Source: DATJQF01 sp035505995 (GTDB taxonomy: Bacteria; Bacteroidota; Bacteroidia; Bacteroidales; FEN-979). From it: 7,260 nt of DNA. Location: positions 1 to 7,260 of the forward strand of contig DATJQF010000242.1 of the NCBI GenBank assembly GCA_035505995.1, written 5' to 3'. Under the pieces are notes generated by a model. That model had not been told where the DNA came from, searched no databases, and was given only the letters and a program-made list of their open reading frames with translations. The translations under genes were made by a program, and so were the position numbers. Positions 1 to 6,591 of the stretch are shown here, one piece after another. Positions within the stretch are counted from its first letter, which is position 1. Each line of letters opens with the position of its first letter.

Positions 1-868
1 TGCCCACCTCGCCCTGGCATCCGACCTCCGCCCCGGCTACCGACGCATGCTTCTTGATCAGGGCGCCGACCAGCCCGGCGGTTTCGAGCGCACGGATGAT
101 CTGGAGATCGGAAGCTTTTTCCAGCGTTTTCGCCAGGAACAGCACCGCGGGCAGCACGCCGCAGGAGCCGCAGGTTGGAGCGGTCACCACGATGCCGCCG
201 GCGGCATTCTCCTCGGAAGTGGCCAGCGCATAAGCATAGGTAAGCGGACGCCGGTTCACATTCCGGTTAAAATTCTTCGCCTTAAGATAGAATGATCGCG
301 CCTTGCGCTGCAGGTGAAGGCCTCCGTGAAATACCCCTTCCGCCTCCAGTCCCCGGGCCAGTGTCTCCTGCATGCTTTTCCACACCTCGGCGAGGTACTT
401 CTTCAGGTCCGGGGCCTCATGCATCTCCACGAATTCCCAGAAGGTAAGTCCGTTCTCCTCGCAATAGGCCAGGATCTCCTTCATGGTCGAAAGAGGATAA
501 ACATTCTCCGACTCCTCCCGCTTCCCGGTATCGCTTATATCCCCCCCGCCGATACTGTACGTCGTCCATTCACCCGTGGTTCTCCCTTCCTCATTCCTGC
601 TTAGGAAAGTCATCCCGTTGGTGTGGAGCGGGAGCACCTGGTCCGGGTGCCAGGCGATCTCCACCGGCCGTGGCATAAATGCATCGACGATGGCTTTATC
701 CGTGAGATGCCCTTTGCCCGTGAGCGCCAGGCTCCCGTAAAGGTGAACCAGGAAGGATACGGCTTCCGGATGCTGACCCGAAAACACGGAGGCGGCCTTT
801 TTCGGTCCCATGGTATGGCTCGAAGAGGGGCCGTTGCCGATCTTGTAAATTTCTCTGATGGATTCCAT
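1..868 (-). CDS. sdaA: L-serine ammonia-lyase (L-serine dehydratase), single-chain iron-sulfur type, 3' end beyond window
   Basis: The enzyme deaminates L-serine to pyruvate and ammonia in the cytoplasm using a [4Fe-4S] cluster. The 289 residues present run from Met1 to the window edge. Seen directly: the family signature GPSSSHTMGP at 13-22; the beta-type domain over roughly the first 150 residues, fused to the start of the alpha domain; APTCGSCGVLP at 230-240, where Cys236 aligns with the first cluster cysteine of E. coli-type enzymes; and SVAGAEVGCQGEVG at 276-289, with the second cluster cysteine at Cys284. The remaining C-terminal part, roughly 110-170 residues judging from family lengths of 400-454, and its last cluster cysteines lie outside the window. 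The ATG at 866-868 is the only start I find in this frame; the upstream frame stays open without ATG, GTG or TTG for at least a dozen codons. No Shine-Dalgarno sequence is visible. It lies 80 bases downstream of gap on the same strand, so co-transcription is possible. Identity is very secure. Confidence 0.96.
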   Translation of the reverse strand, partial: MESIREIYKIGNGPSSSHTMGPKKAASVFSGQHPEAVSFLVHLYGSLALTGKGHLTDKAIVDAFMPRPVEIAWHPDQVLPLHTNGMTFLSRNEEGRTTGEWTTYSIGGGDISDTGKREESENVYPLSTMKEILAYCEENGLTFWEFVEMHEAPDLKKYLAEVWKSMQETLARGLEAEGVFHGGLHLQRKARSFYLKAKNFNRNVNRRPLTYAYALATSEENAAGGIVVTAPTCGSCGVLPAVLFLAKTLEKASDLQIIRALETAGLVGALIKKHASVAGAEVGCQGEVG

Positions 869-882
869 GTGAAATGATAGAG

Positions 883-944
883 ACTCACCCCCGCCTTCTG
901 CACCCCCCTCTCTTGGCAAGAGAGGGGGGCAGGGGGGGAGAGTT
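883..944. repeat. GC-rich palindromic intergenic repeat between gap and sdaA
   Basis: The core is a perfect inverted repeat with 13-base arms, CCCCCCTCTCTTG at 903-915 and its complement at 917-929, separated by one G. Outside it, ACTCACCCCC (883-892) faces an imperfect partner near 931-944 (GGGGGGGAGAGT), so an imperfect palindrome spans about 62 bases. On the minus strand it sits after the gap stop codon and before the sdaA start. Neither side has a proper T-tract, so it is not a textbook intrinsic terminator. It could attenuate transcription, protect the gap mRNA 3' end, or be a dispersed REP-like element. Confidence 0.8.
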
Positions 945-948
945 AATT

Positions 949-1953
949 TTAACCTAATCTTTCTGCCAGATCCGCGAGCCGGGTCGAATATCCCACTTCA
1001 TTATCGTACCAGGATACCACCTTGACGAAATTCCCGTCGATGACCTTGGTCAGCAGGGAGTCGAAAATGGAGGAATGGGCATTCCCGATGATATCGGCGC
1101 TGACCAGCGGCTCATCCAGGTATTGAAGGATCCCCATCATCTTCCCGGCGGCAGCTTCCTTCATCGCGGCATTCACTTCGTCCTTGGTCACCTTCCTCGA
1201 CAGTTCGCACGTAAGATCCACCAGCGATGCATCGGGGGTCGGGACGCGGACGGCAAACCCGTCGAGCTTGCCTTCCAGTTCCGGGATCACCAGCCCGATG
1301 GCTTTTGCGGCGCCGGTTTTGGTCGGAATGATCGACATCGCGGCGGCACGCGCCCTGCGGAGATCCTTGTGCGGGGCATCCAGGATGATCTGGTCGTTGG
1401 TATAGGAATGGATCGTGTTCATCAGTCCTTTCACGATCCCGAATTTATCGTTCAAAACCTTGGCAATGGGGGCCAGGCAGTTGGTGGTGCAGGAGGCCAT
1501 CGAAACCAGGGTCAGGCCGGGCTTCAGCATCTCGTCGTTCACGCCCAGCACGAGCGTGGCATCCACGTCCTCCTTATTATCGGCCGGAACCGACAGGATC
1601 ACTTTCTTCGCGCCGGCAGTCAGGTGCTTGCTCATCTTTTCCCGGTTCCGGAAAATACCGGTCGATTCAATCACGGTTTCCACCCCCAGCTCTTTCCAGG
1701 GCAGGGTGGCCGGGTCTTTCTGGGCATATACCCGGTATTTTTTCCCGTTCACGATGAGATGATCCCCTTCCACCGAAACTTCCCCGGGGAAGCGTCCGTG
1801 AACCGAATCGTATTTCAACAGATGACCGAGCGTGGCGGCATCCGTGAGGTCGTTAAAAGCCACAACTTCCACATTTTTCTTCGTCAGCAGGGCACGGAAG
1901 GTCAGACGCCCGATCCTGCCGAAACCATTGATACCCACTTTGATCGTTGCCAT
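949..1953 (-). CDS. gap: Glyceraldehyde-3-phosphate dehydrogenase, type I
   Basis: A complete 334-residue enzyme, the normal length for phosphorylating GAPDH. It converts glyceraldehyde 3-phosphate, phosphate and NAD+ to 1,3-bisphosphoglycerate in glycolysis and works in reverse in gluconeogenesis; the family forms cytoplasmic tetramers. Seen directly: Rossmann motif GINGFGRIGR at 8-17; Asp35 in the NDLTD segment at the end of the second beta strand, which favours NAD+ over NADP+; active-site SCTTNC at 154-159 with nucleophile Cys155; the general-base His182 in IHSYTNDQ; RRARAAAMSIIPTKTGAAKA (199-218) in the S-loop and phosphate-site region; Arg236 in the RVPTP segment; and WYDNEVGYS at 315-323, whose Asn318 contacts nicotinamide. 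The ATG at 1951-1953 begins the canonical N-terminus and is preceded by an A/T-rich leader with no Shine-Dalgarno. The gene diverges from the DUF299 regulator and precedes sdaA by 80 bases. Nothing is broken or missing. Confidence 0.98.
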   Translation of the reverse strand: MATIKVGINGFGRIGRLTFRALLTKKNVEVVAFNDLTDAATLGHLLKYDSVHGRFPGEVSVEGDHLIVNGKKYRVYAQKDPATLPWKELGVETVIESTGIFRNREKMSKHLTAGAKKVILSVPADNKEDVDATLVLGVNDEMLKPGLTLVSMASCTTNCLAPIAKVLNDKFGIVKGLMNTIHSYTNDQIILDAPHKDLRRARAAAMSIIPTKTGAAKAIGLVIPELEGKLDGFAVRVPTPDASLVDLTCELSRKVTKDEVNAAMKEAAAGKMMGILQYLDEPLVSADIIGNAHSSIFDSLLTKVIDGNFVKVVSWYDNEVGYSTRLADLAERLG

Positions 1954-2000
1954 AGGATTGTTTTATTAAGATTAAATATTACTGATTTACCAAAGAGATG

Positions 2001-2030
2001 CAAAGGTACGGAATATCCCGGGAAGTGAAA
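2001..2030 (-). promoter_or_regulatory. Putative Bacteroidota-type promoter of gap
   Basis: On the minus strand, TACCTTTG (complement of 2001-2008) matches the TAnnTTTG -7 consensus at every fixed base. Eighteen bases upstream lies TTTC (complement of 2027-2030), a 3-of-4 match to the TTTG -33 element. Transcription would start near 1993-1997 and leave a leader of about 40 bases ending in an A-rich stretch before the gap ATG. The call rests on motif and spacing only. Confidence 0.5.
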
Positions 2031-2047
2031 ATCCGGGGAAGGCAAAT

Positions 2048-2078
2048 TTTGCATTTCCGGCGAAAAAGAGTAGCTTTA
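2048..2078 (+). promoter_or_regulatory. Putative Bacteroidota-type promoter of the DUF299 regulator gene
   Basis: TTTG at 2048-2051 is followed after 19 bases by TAGCTTTA at 2071-2078, which matches TAnnTTTG at five of six fixed positions. The start site implied by this spacing falls at or within a few bases of the GTG start codon at 2084, so the mRNA would be leaderless or nearly so. The short palindrome GCAAA-T-TTTGC (2042-2052) covers the -33 element and could be a regulator site. This is motif-based only. Confidence 0.45.
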
Positions 2079-2083
2079 AGCCC

Positions 2084-2911
2084 GTGAACAGGATCTTCGT
2101 CATATCCGACGGCACCGGGCGGACGGCAGAACAAACGCTGATGGCGGCCCTGACGCAGTTTCCCAACGCGCAGGTGGAGATCGTGCTCAAACAGGAGATC
2201 CGGACCGAGCAGCAGATCGCCGAGATCATGCCGGAGATCGAGGAGGCGAAAGGGATCATCGTCCATACCCTGGTATCGGAATCCCTGCGGGAATTCATCG
2301 TGAAGCACAGCCGGATCCATAATGTGGATGCGATCGACCTGATGGGCCCGCTGCTGTCGAGGCTCTCCCACCACCTGGCTAATTCCCCGTCGGGCGAACC
2401 GGGACTTTTTTTCCGCCTGAACAAGGAATATTTCAAGCGGATCGATTCCATGCAGTTTGCATTTACCCACGACGACGGGCAACGGTATACGGAATATGAG
2501 AAGGCGGAGATCATCCTGGTCGGGGTGTCCCGCACCTTCAAGACCCCCCTTTGCATCTTCCTGGCCTTCAAGGGATGGTTTGTAGCGAATTACCCCATCG
2601 TCCTGGGCGTGGATCCCCCCGAGCTTCTCGGAAGGATCCCTCCGGGGCATATATTCGGCCTCACCACGCAGGCCGGCGACCTGTCGTCGCTGCGATCCGT
2701 GCGGCAGGAATACCTGGGAGGATGCGCCGGGGAGTATGCATCGCTGGAGTACGTGAAAAAGGAGCTCAATTATGCCCAGGAGATCTTCAGCCGGTACCAG
2801 TGGCCGGTCATCTCGGTGACGCATAAGCCCATCGAGGAGATCGCCTCCGAGATCCTCGCGATCAAGCGTCGGATCAATCCCCCTGAGTATCACCGGAAAA
2901 AATACGTATAG
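2084..2911 (+). CDS. Pyruvate,phosphate dikinase / PEP synthase regulatory protein (DUF299 kinase-pyrophosphorylase)
   Basis: A complete 275-residue member of the PDRP/PSRP family. These bifunctional cytoplasmic proteins inactivate PPDK or PEP synthase by phosphorylating an active-site threonine (ADP as donor in the best-studied members) and reactivate it by phosphate-dependent dephosphorylation, so controlling pyruvate-to-PEP flux. Seen directly: the N-terminal signature SDGTGRTAE at 8-16; HTLVSESLREFI at 61-72; DLMGPLL at 85-91; FAFTHDDG at 125-132; the P-loop-like GVSRTFKTPL at 147-156; GLTTQAGDLSSLRSVR at 192-207; and VTHKPIEEIASEIL at 245-258, matching the family's C-terminal helix. The start is GTG: no ATG, GTG or TTG occurs upstream in frame over the region I read, and the N-terminus fits the family. 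Two positions look unusual: Phe152 in the P-loop, where bacterial relatives usually have Ser and plant RP1 has Gly, and Ser244 where Asp is common. The target (PPDK or PpsA) is not in the window, so the choice between PDRP and PSRP is open. Confidence 0.93.
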   Translation: MNRIFVISDGTGRTAEQTLMAALTQFPNAQVEIVLKQEIRTEQQIAEIMPEIEEAKGIIVHTLVSESLREFIVKHSRIHNVDAIDLMGPLLSRLSHHLANSPSGEPGLFFRLNKEYFKRIDSMQFAFTHDDGQRYTEYEKAEIILVGVSRTFKTPLCIFLAFKGWFVANYPIVLGVDPPELLGRIPPGHIFGLTTQAGDLSSLRSVRQEYLGGCAGEYASLEYVKKELNYAQEIFSRYQWPVISVTHKPIEEIASEILAIKRRINPPEYHRKKYV

Positions 2912-2926
2912 AATCCCTGCCCTTCC

Positions 2927-2956
2927 TTCGGGTTTCCGAAAATAAAGTTAATTTTG
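2927..2956 (+). promoter_or_regulatory. Putative Bacteroidota-type promoter of pyrG-yidC
   Basis: TAATTTTG at 2949-2956 matches TAnnTTTG at every fixed position. TTCG at 2927-2930, 18 bases upstream, is a 3-of-4 match to TTTG. The predicted start lies near 2962, giving a leader of about 24 bases with an eight-A run (2971-2978) just before the pyrG ATG. A small hairpin (TTCGG 2927-2931, CCGAA 2936-2940) overlaps the -33 position; it has no adjacent T-tract, so I do not call a terminator for the preceding gene. Confidence 0.5.
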
Positions 2957-2978
2957 CGTCCGGTTGTTAGAAAAAAAA

Positions 2979-2988
2979 CATCCGGATG
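2979..2988 (+). promoter_or_regulatory. Palindrome covering the pyrG start codon
   Basis: CATCCGGATG is a perfect 10-base palindrome whose last three bases are the pyrG ATG. A second copy of TCCGG at 2959-2963 could pair with CCGGA (2982-2986) instead, looping out the A-rich leader. Either pairing would bury the start codon or its flank in the mRNA. It could be chance: the arms are short and no homologues could be compared. Confidence 0.25.
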
Positions 2989-4635
2989 TCAAAGACCAAA
3001 TACATTTTCGTTTCGGGCGGCGTTTCTTCCTCGCTGGGCAAAGGGATCCTTTCCTCCTCCATTGCCCGGATCCTGAAAGCCCGGGGATATGCCGTCAGCA
3101 TCCTGAAGCTGGACCCATACATCAACGTGGATCCCGGAACCCTGAACCCATACGAGCACGGAGAATGCTACGTCACGGAGGACGGCGCCGAAACCGACCT
3201 CGACCTGGGGCATTACGAACGATTCTCCAGCATCCCCACCTCCCAGGACAACAATGTGACCACCGGCATCATCTACCAGGAAGTCATCAATAAAGAGCGG
3301 GAAGGAGAGTTCCTGGGTGAAACGGTCCAGGTGATCCCGCACATCACCGACGAGATCAAATACCGGATCAAACTGCTGGCCAACAAGCAGAATCCCGATT
3401 TCCTGATCACCGAGATAGGAGGAACGGTTGGCGACATCGAGTCCCTGCCTTATATTGAAGCCGTTCGTCAGATGCGCTGGGAGCTGGGAAGGGATTGCGT
3501 GGCCATCCATCTGACCCTGGTCCCGTTCCTGGCAGCAGCCGGGGAGCTGAAGACCAAGCCCACCCAGCATTCCGTCAAGACCTTGCTGGAATTGGGAGTG
3601 CAGCCGGATATTATTGTCTGCCGGACGGAGAAACACCTCTCGGAGGGACTGAAAAATAAGATCGCGCTTTTCTGCAATGTGTCGCCTTCGGCGGTCATCG
3701 AGTGCATCGATGCCGAATCCATTTATGATGTCCCGATCCTGATGCGGCAGGAAAAGCTGGATGAGGAGATCCTCAAGAGATGCAGGATGCGCTGCACGGA
3801 AGAGCCGGATTTCACCGATTGGGAAAAGTTCCTCTTCAAGCTGAAGAACCCCAAGCATGAAGTCCAGATCGGGCTGGTGGGAAAATACGTGGAGCTGAAA
3901 GATGCGTATAAGTCGATCAACGAATCGTTCACGCATGCCGGGGCGGCGAACGAATGCCGGGTCAGGGTGAAGACCATACACTCGGAGTATATCGATGAGT
4001 CGAATGTGAAGGAAAAGCTGGAAGGGCTGGACGGGATCCTGGTGGCGCCGGGATTCGGGCACCGGGGCATCGAAGGCAAGATCACGGCGATCCGCCATGC
4101 CCGGGTGAACAAGATCCCCTTTCTCGGGATCTGCCTCGGGATGCAATGCTCGGTGATCGAATTCGGCCGGAATGTGCTCGGCTTGCAAAAGGCCAACTCC
4201 ACGGAATTCGATAAAAACACCCGCTACCCGGTGATCGATATGATGGAGATGCAGAAGAAGATCATGGGAATGGGAGGTACCATGCGTCTGGGCGCCTATC
4301 CGTGCAGGCTCAAGAAAGGATCCAAAGTGTATGGCATCTACCGGCAGGAAAATATCACGGAAAGGCACCGTCACCGGTACGAATTCAATAACGAATACCT
4401 GGACAGGTACCAGAAAGCAGGGATGATCCCGGTAGGGATGAACGAGAAGGATAACCTGGTAGAGATCATAGAGCTGAAAGATCACCCCTGGTTCATCGGG
4501 GTGCAGTTCCACCCGGAATTCAAGAGCACCGTCGCCGCGCCCCACCCGCTGTTCAAAGCCTTCGTGAAGGCAGCCATGGCCTACGCTGCAAAACATTCCC
4601 GGAAAACCAAGTTAGAAGCGCTGCAAGCTAAATGA
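2986..4635 (+). CDS. pyrG: CTP synthase (glutamine-hydrolysing)
   Basis: A complete 549-residue enzyme of usual length. It makes CTP from UTP, ATP and glutamine, the last step of de novo pyrimidine nucleotide synthesis, as a cytoplasmic tetramer. Seen directly: an N-terminal amidoligase domain (about 1-270) starting with TKYIFVSGGVSSSLGKG, whose P-loop-like GGVSSSLGKG lies at 11-20; KLDPYINVDPGT at 41-52; EDGAETDLDLGHYERF at 65-80; and EIGGTVGDIES at 143-153. A linker leads to a class I glutamine amidotransferase domain (about 292-535) with the oxyanion-loop segment PGFGHRG at 355-361, nucleophile Cys383 in GICLGMQCS, and catalytic His509 and Glu511 in QFHPEFKS. All key residues are present. 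The ATG at 2986 has no Shine-Dalgarno but an eight-A run seven bases upstream. The stop codon overlaps the yidC start, so the two genes are probably translated together. A 535-residue open frame on the opposite strand is a composition artefact. Confidence 0.98.
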   Translation: MSKTKYIFVSGGVSSSLGKGILSSSIARILKARGYAVSILKLDPYINVDPGTLNPYEHGECYVTEDGAETDLDLGHYERFSSIPTSQDNNVTTGIIYQEVINKEREGEFLGETVQVIPHITDEIKYRIKLLANKQNPDFLITEIGGTVGDIESLPYIEAVRQMRWELGRDCVAIHLTLVPFLAAAGELKTKPTQHSVKTLLELGVQPDIIVCRTEKHLSEGLKNKIALFCNVSPSAVIECIDAESIYDVPILMRQEKLDEEILKRCRMRCTEEPDFTDWEKFLFKLKNPKHEVQIGLVGKYVELKDAYKSINESFTHAGAANECRVRVKTIHSEYIDESNVKEKLEGLDGILVAPGFGHRGIEGKITAIRHARVNKIPFLGICLGMQCSVIEFGRNVLGLQKANSTEFDKNTRYPVIDMMEMQKKIMGMGGTMRLGAYPCRLKKGSKVYGIYRQENITERHRHRYEFNNEYLDRYQKAGMIPVGMNEKDNLVEIIELKDHPWFIGVQFHPEFKSTVAAPHPLFKAFVKAAMAYAAKHSRKTKLEALQAK

Positions 4636-6581
4636 GCAACCGGAACACCGTGATCGGACTGATCCTGATTTTCGGGATCTTCATCGCGTACAGCTACCTG
4701 ATGAGCCCTTCGAAGAAGGAGCAGGCGGAGATGAAGCGCCGGAACGACTCCGCCTGGATAGCCAACCAGCAGAAAAGAGCGAATGCCATTACCGCACAGG
4801 CAAGGCAGCAGGCCATCGAGCACGCACACCGGAAAGAAGCGATCGGGAGCGGCCAGCATCTGGATTCTGCCGGGATTGCGCATGCCGAATGGAAGGACCG
4901 GGTAGGGGTGTTCGCAGGTTCGGCGACCGGAACGGAACGGCATATTACCGTAGAAAATGATGTGCTGAGAATCCGCATCTCCACCCTCGGGGGAAAGGTC
5001 GATTACGTGGAGCTCAAGAAATACAAGACCTGGGACCAGAAACCACTGGTCCTCCTCGACCGGGATTCCCTCCATTTCGGACTTTCCTTCTTCTCCAATA
5101 ACCGGATCATCAATACCAACTCGCTTTATTTCAAACCCTTCGTGGTCGGAACCGGGAGACTGAAGGACAGTGTTTTCACCGCCTCCGGAAAAGATTCGGT
5201 CCAGGTCGCCATGCGGCTCTATGCCGATGCATCCGATACCTCCCTGGCCCCCGACCGGTATATCGAGTTTGTGTACACCCTTCGCGGCGGACAATACATG
5301 ACAGGCTTTACCGTCAACTTTTCGGGAATGGACCAGGTGATCGACGATAATACCAAGTTCCTGGTATTGAACTGGAGCGCCAACCTGAAGGAGCTGGAAA
5401 AAAGCCTCAAGATGGAGCGGATGAATTCCACCATTTACTATAAATACTATGAGGACAAGGTGGATTACATCCGGGAGACCAAGAACGAGGAAAAATACCT
5501 GCGCAATGAAAGGATCCAATGGGTGTCCTTCAAGCAGCAGTTCTTCTCTTCCACGCTGATTGCGGGCAGCTATTTCACCGACCCGAAAGTGCGGACGGAG
5601 ACCCTGCCGATGGGAGGGAACTACCTTCGCTCGATGTACGCCGAACTGGGACTCCCGTTCAGCCCGAAGGAGGTGCACACTATCCCGATGTCGATGTACT
5701 ACGGCCCGAACAAGTTCTATACGCTGAAATCCTATCATGTGGGGCTGGAGCGGCAGATCCCGCTCGGCTGGAGCTTCTTTCTCATGGCATGGATCAATAT
5801 TTACGCGGTGATCCCTGTTTTTTCCTTTTTCGGGAACCTCGGATGGAATTACGGCATCATCATCCTGATCCTGACCATCCTGCTGAAGATCATCTTATAC
5901 CCCATTTCCTACAAGACCTATAAGTCGTCGGCCAAGATGAGGGCGCTGCGGCCGGACCTCGACGAGCTTAACAAGCGGTATCCGAAGAAAGAGGATGCCA
6001 TGAAGAAGCAGCAGGCGACCATGGACCTTTACAAGAGGGCGGGAGTGAACCCCATGGCGGGCTGCATCCCCCTGTTGCTGCAGATGCCTATCCTGATCGC
6101 CATGTTCCGGTTCTTTCCCTCGTCGATCGAGCTGCGCCAGCAATCGTTCCTGTGGGCGAAGGACCTTTCTTCCTATGACGCGATCTGGACCTTCCCGGGG
6201 AATTTCTCGATCCCCTTCTATGGCAACCACATCAGCCTATTTGCCCTGCTGATGACCATCTCGAGCGTCATCTACACCCGCGTCAACGACCAGATGATGG
6301 GCTCCACCCAGCAGCAGATGCCGGGCATGAAGATGATGATGTACCTGATGCCGGTCATGTTCCTCTTCTGGTTCAACGATTATTCTTCCGGATTGAGCTA
6401 TTATTACCTCATGGCCAACCTCCTTACGTTCGCACAGATCTGGCTCATCCGCAGGACCATCGACGAGAAAAAGCTCCATGCGCAGATCGAGGCCAACAAG
6501 AAGAAGCCGGTGAAGAAATCTGGCTTCCAGAAGCGGCTGGAGGATATGGCGAAGCAGAGGGGATACTCCGCGAAAAGGTAA
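4632..6581 (+). CDS. yidC: Membrane protein insertase YidC (Oxa1 family, Gram-negative form with periplasmic domain)
   Basis: A complete 649-residue inner-membrane insertase that helps proteins integrate and fold, alone or with SecYEG. Seen directly: an uncleaved N-terminal membrane segment at about 7-24; a charged, Ala/Gln-rich stretch at 28-75; a large periplasmic beta domain to about 370; an amphipathic region at 379-402; and the conserved insertase core with membrane segments near 405-425, 476-495, 532-550 and 570-605. The cytoplasmic loop has SAKMRALRPDLDELNKRYPKK (433-453). GVNPMAGCIPLLLQMPI (471-487) matches the E. coli NPLGGCFPLLIQMPI segment. Lys419 stands where E. coli has the functionally important Arg366, keeping the positive charge in the hydrophilic groove. 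A Met-rich stretch (553-573) precedes the last segment. The basic tail (KKKPVKK at 623-629 and onward) suits ribosome contact. The ATG lies in an ATGA overlap with the pyrG stop, which suggests translational coupling. No terminator is visible before the following repeat array. Identity is very secure. Confidence 0.97.
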   Translation: MSNRNTVIGLILIFGIFIAYSYLMSPSKKEQAEMKRRNDSAWIANQQKRANAITAQARQQAIEHAHRKEAIGSGQHLDSAGIAHAEWKDRVGVFAGSATGTERHITVENDVLRIRISTLGGKVDYVELKKYKTWDQKPLVLLDRDSLHFGLSFFSNNRIINTNSLYFKPFVVGTGRLKDSVFTASGKDSVQVAMRLYADASDTSLAPDRYIEFVYTLRGGQYMTGFTVNFSGMDQVIDDNTKFLVLNWSANLKELEKSLKMERMNSTIYYKYYEDKVDYIRETKNEEKYLRNERIQWVSFKQQFFSSTLIAGSYFTDPKVRTETLPMGGNYLRSMYAELGLPFSPKEVHTIPMSMYYGPNKFYTLKSYHVGLERQIPLGWSFFLMAWINIYAVIPVFSFFGNLGWNYGIIILILTILLKIILYPISYKTYKSSAKMRALRPDLDELNKRYPKKEDAMKKQQATMDLYKRAGVNPMAGCIPLLLQMPILIAMFRFFPSSIELRQQSFLWAKDLSSYDAIWTFPGNFSIPFYGNHISLFALLMTISSVIYTRVNDQMMGSTQQQMPGMKMMMYLMPVMFLFWFNDYSSGLSYYYLMANLLTFAQIWLIRRTIDEKKLHAQIEANKKKPVKKSGFQKRLEDMAKQRGYSAKR

Positions 6582-6591
6582 GCGACCGCTA

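Noticed and set aside
610..903. A 97-codon minus-strand frame overlapping the sdaA start
   Set aside because: It is in another frame from sdaA, which carries the GPSSSHTMGP signature starting from the ATG at 868.
1075..2028. A 317-codon open frame on the plus strand across gap and the divergent promoter region
   Set aside because: It is antisense to a complete, motif-perfect GAPDH and has no family features of its own.
1979..2893. A 304-codon minus-strand frame antisense to the DUF299 gene
   Set aside because: The plus-strand frame carries all family motifs; the antisense product resembles nothing known.
2927..2940. Intrinsic terminator after the DUF299 gene
   Set aside because: The stem is only five base pairs and is followed by AATAAAG with no T-run.
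2989..4596. A 535-codon open frame antisense to pyrG
   Set aside because: Its translation is rich in H, R, D and F without recognisable domains, and it mirrors a fully conserved pyrG. It arises from the GC-rich codon pattern of the real gene.
4581..5738. A 385-codon open frame antisense to yidC
   Set aside because: It is a shadow of yidC codon use, with low-complexity H/L/R-rich translation and no motifs.
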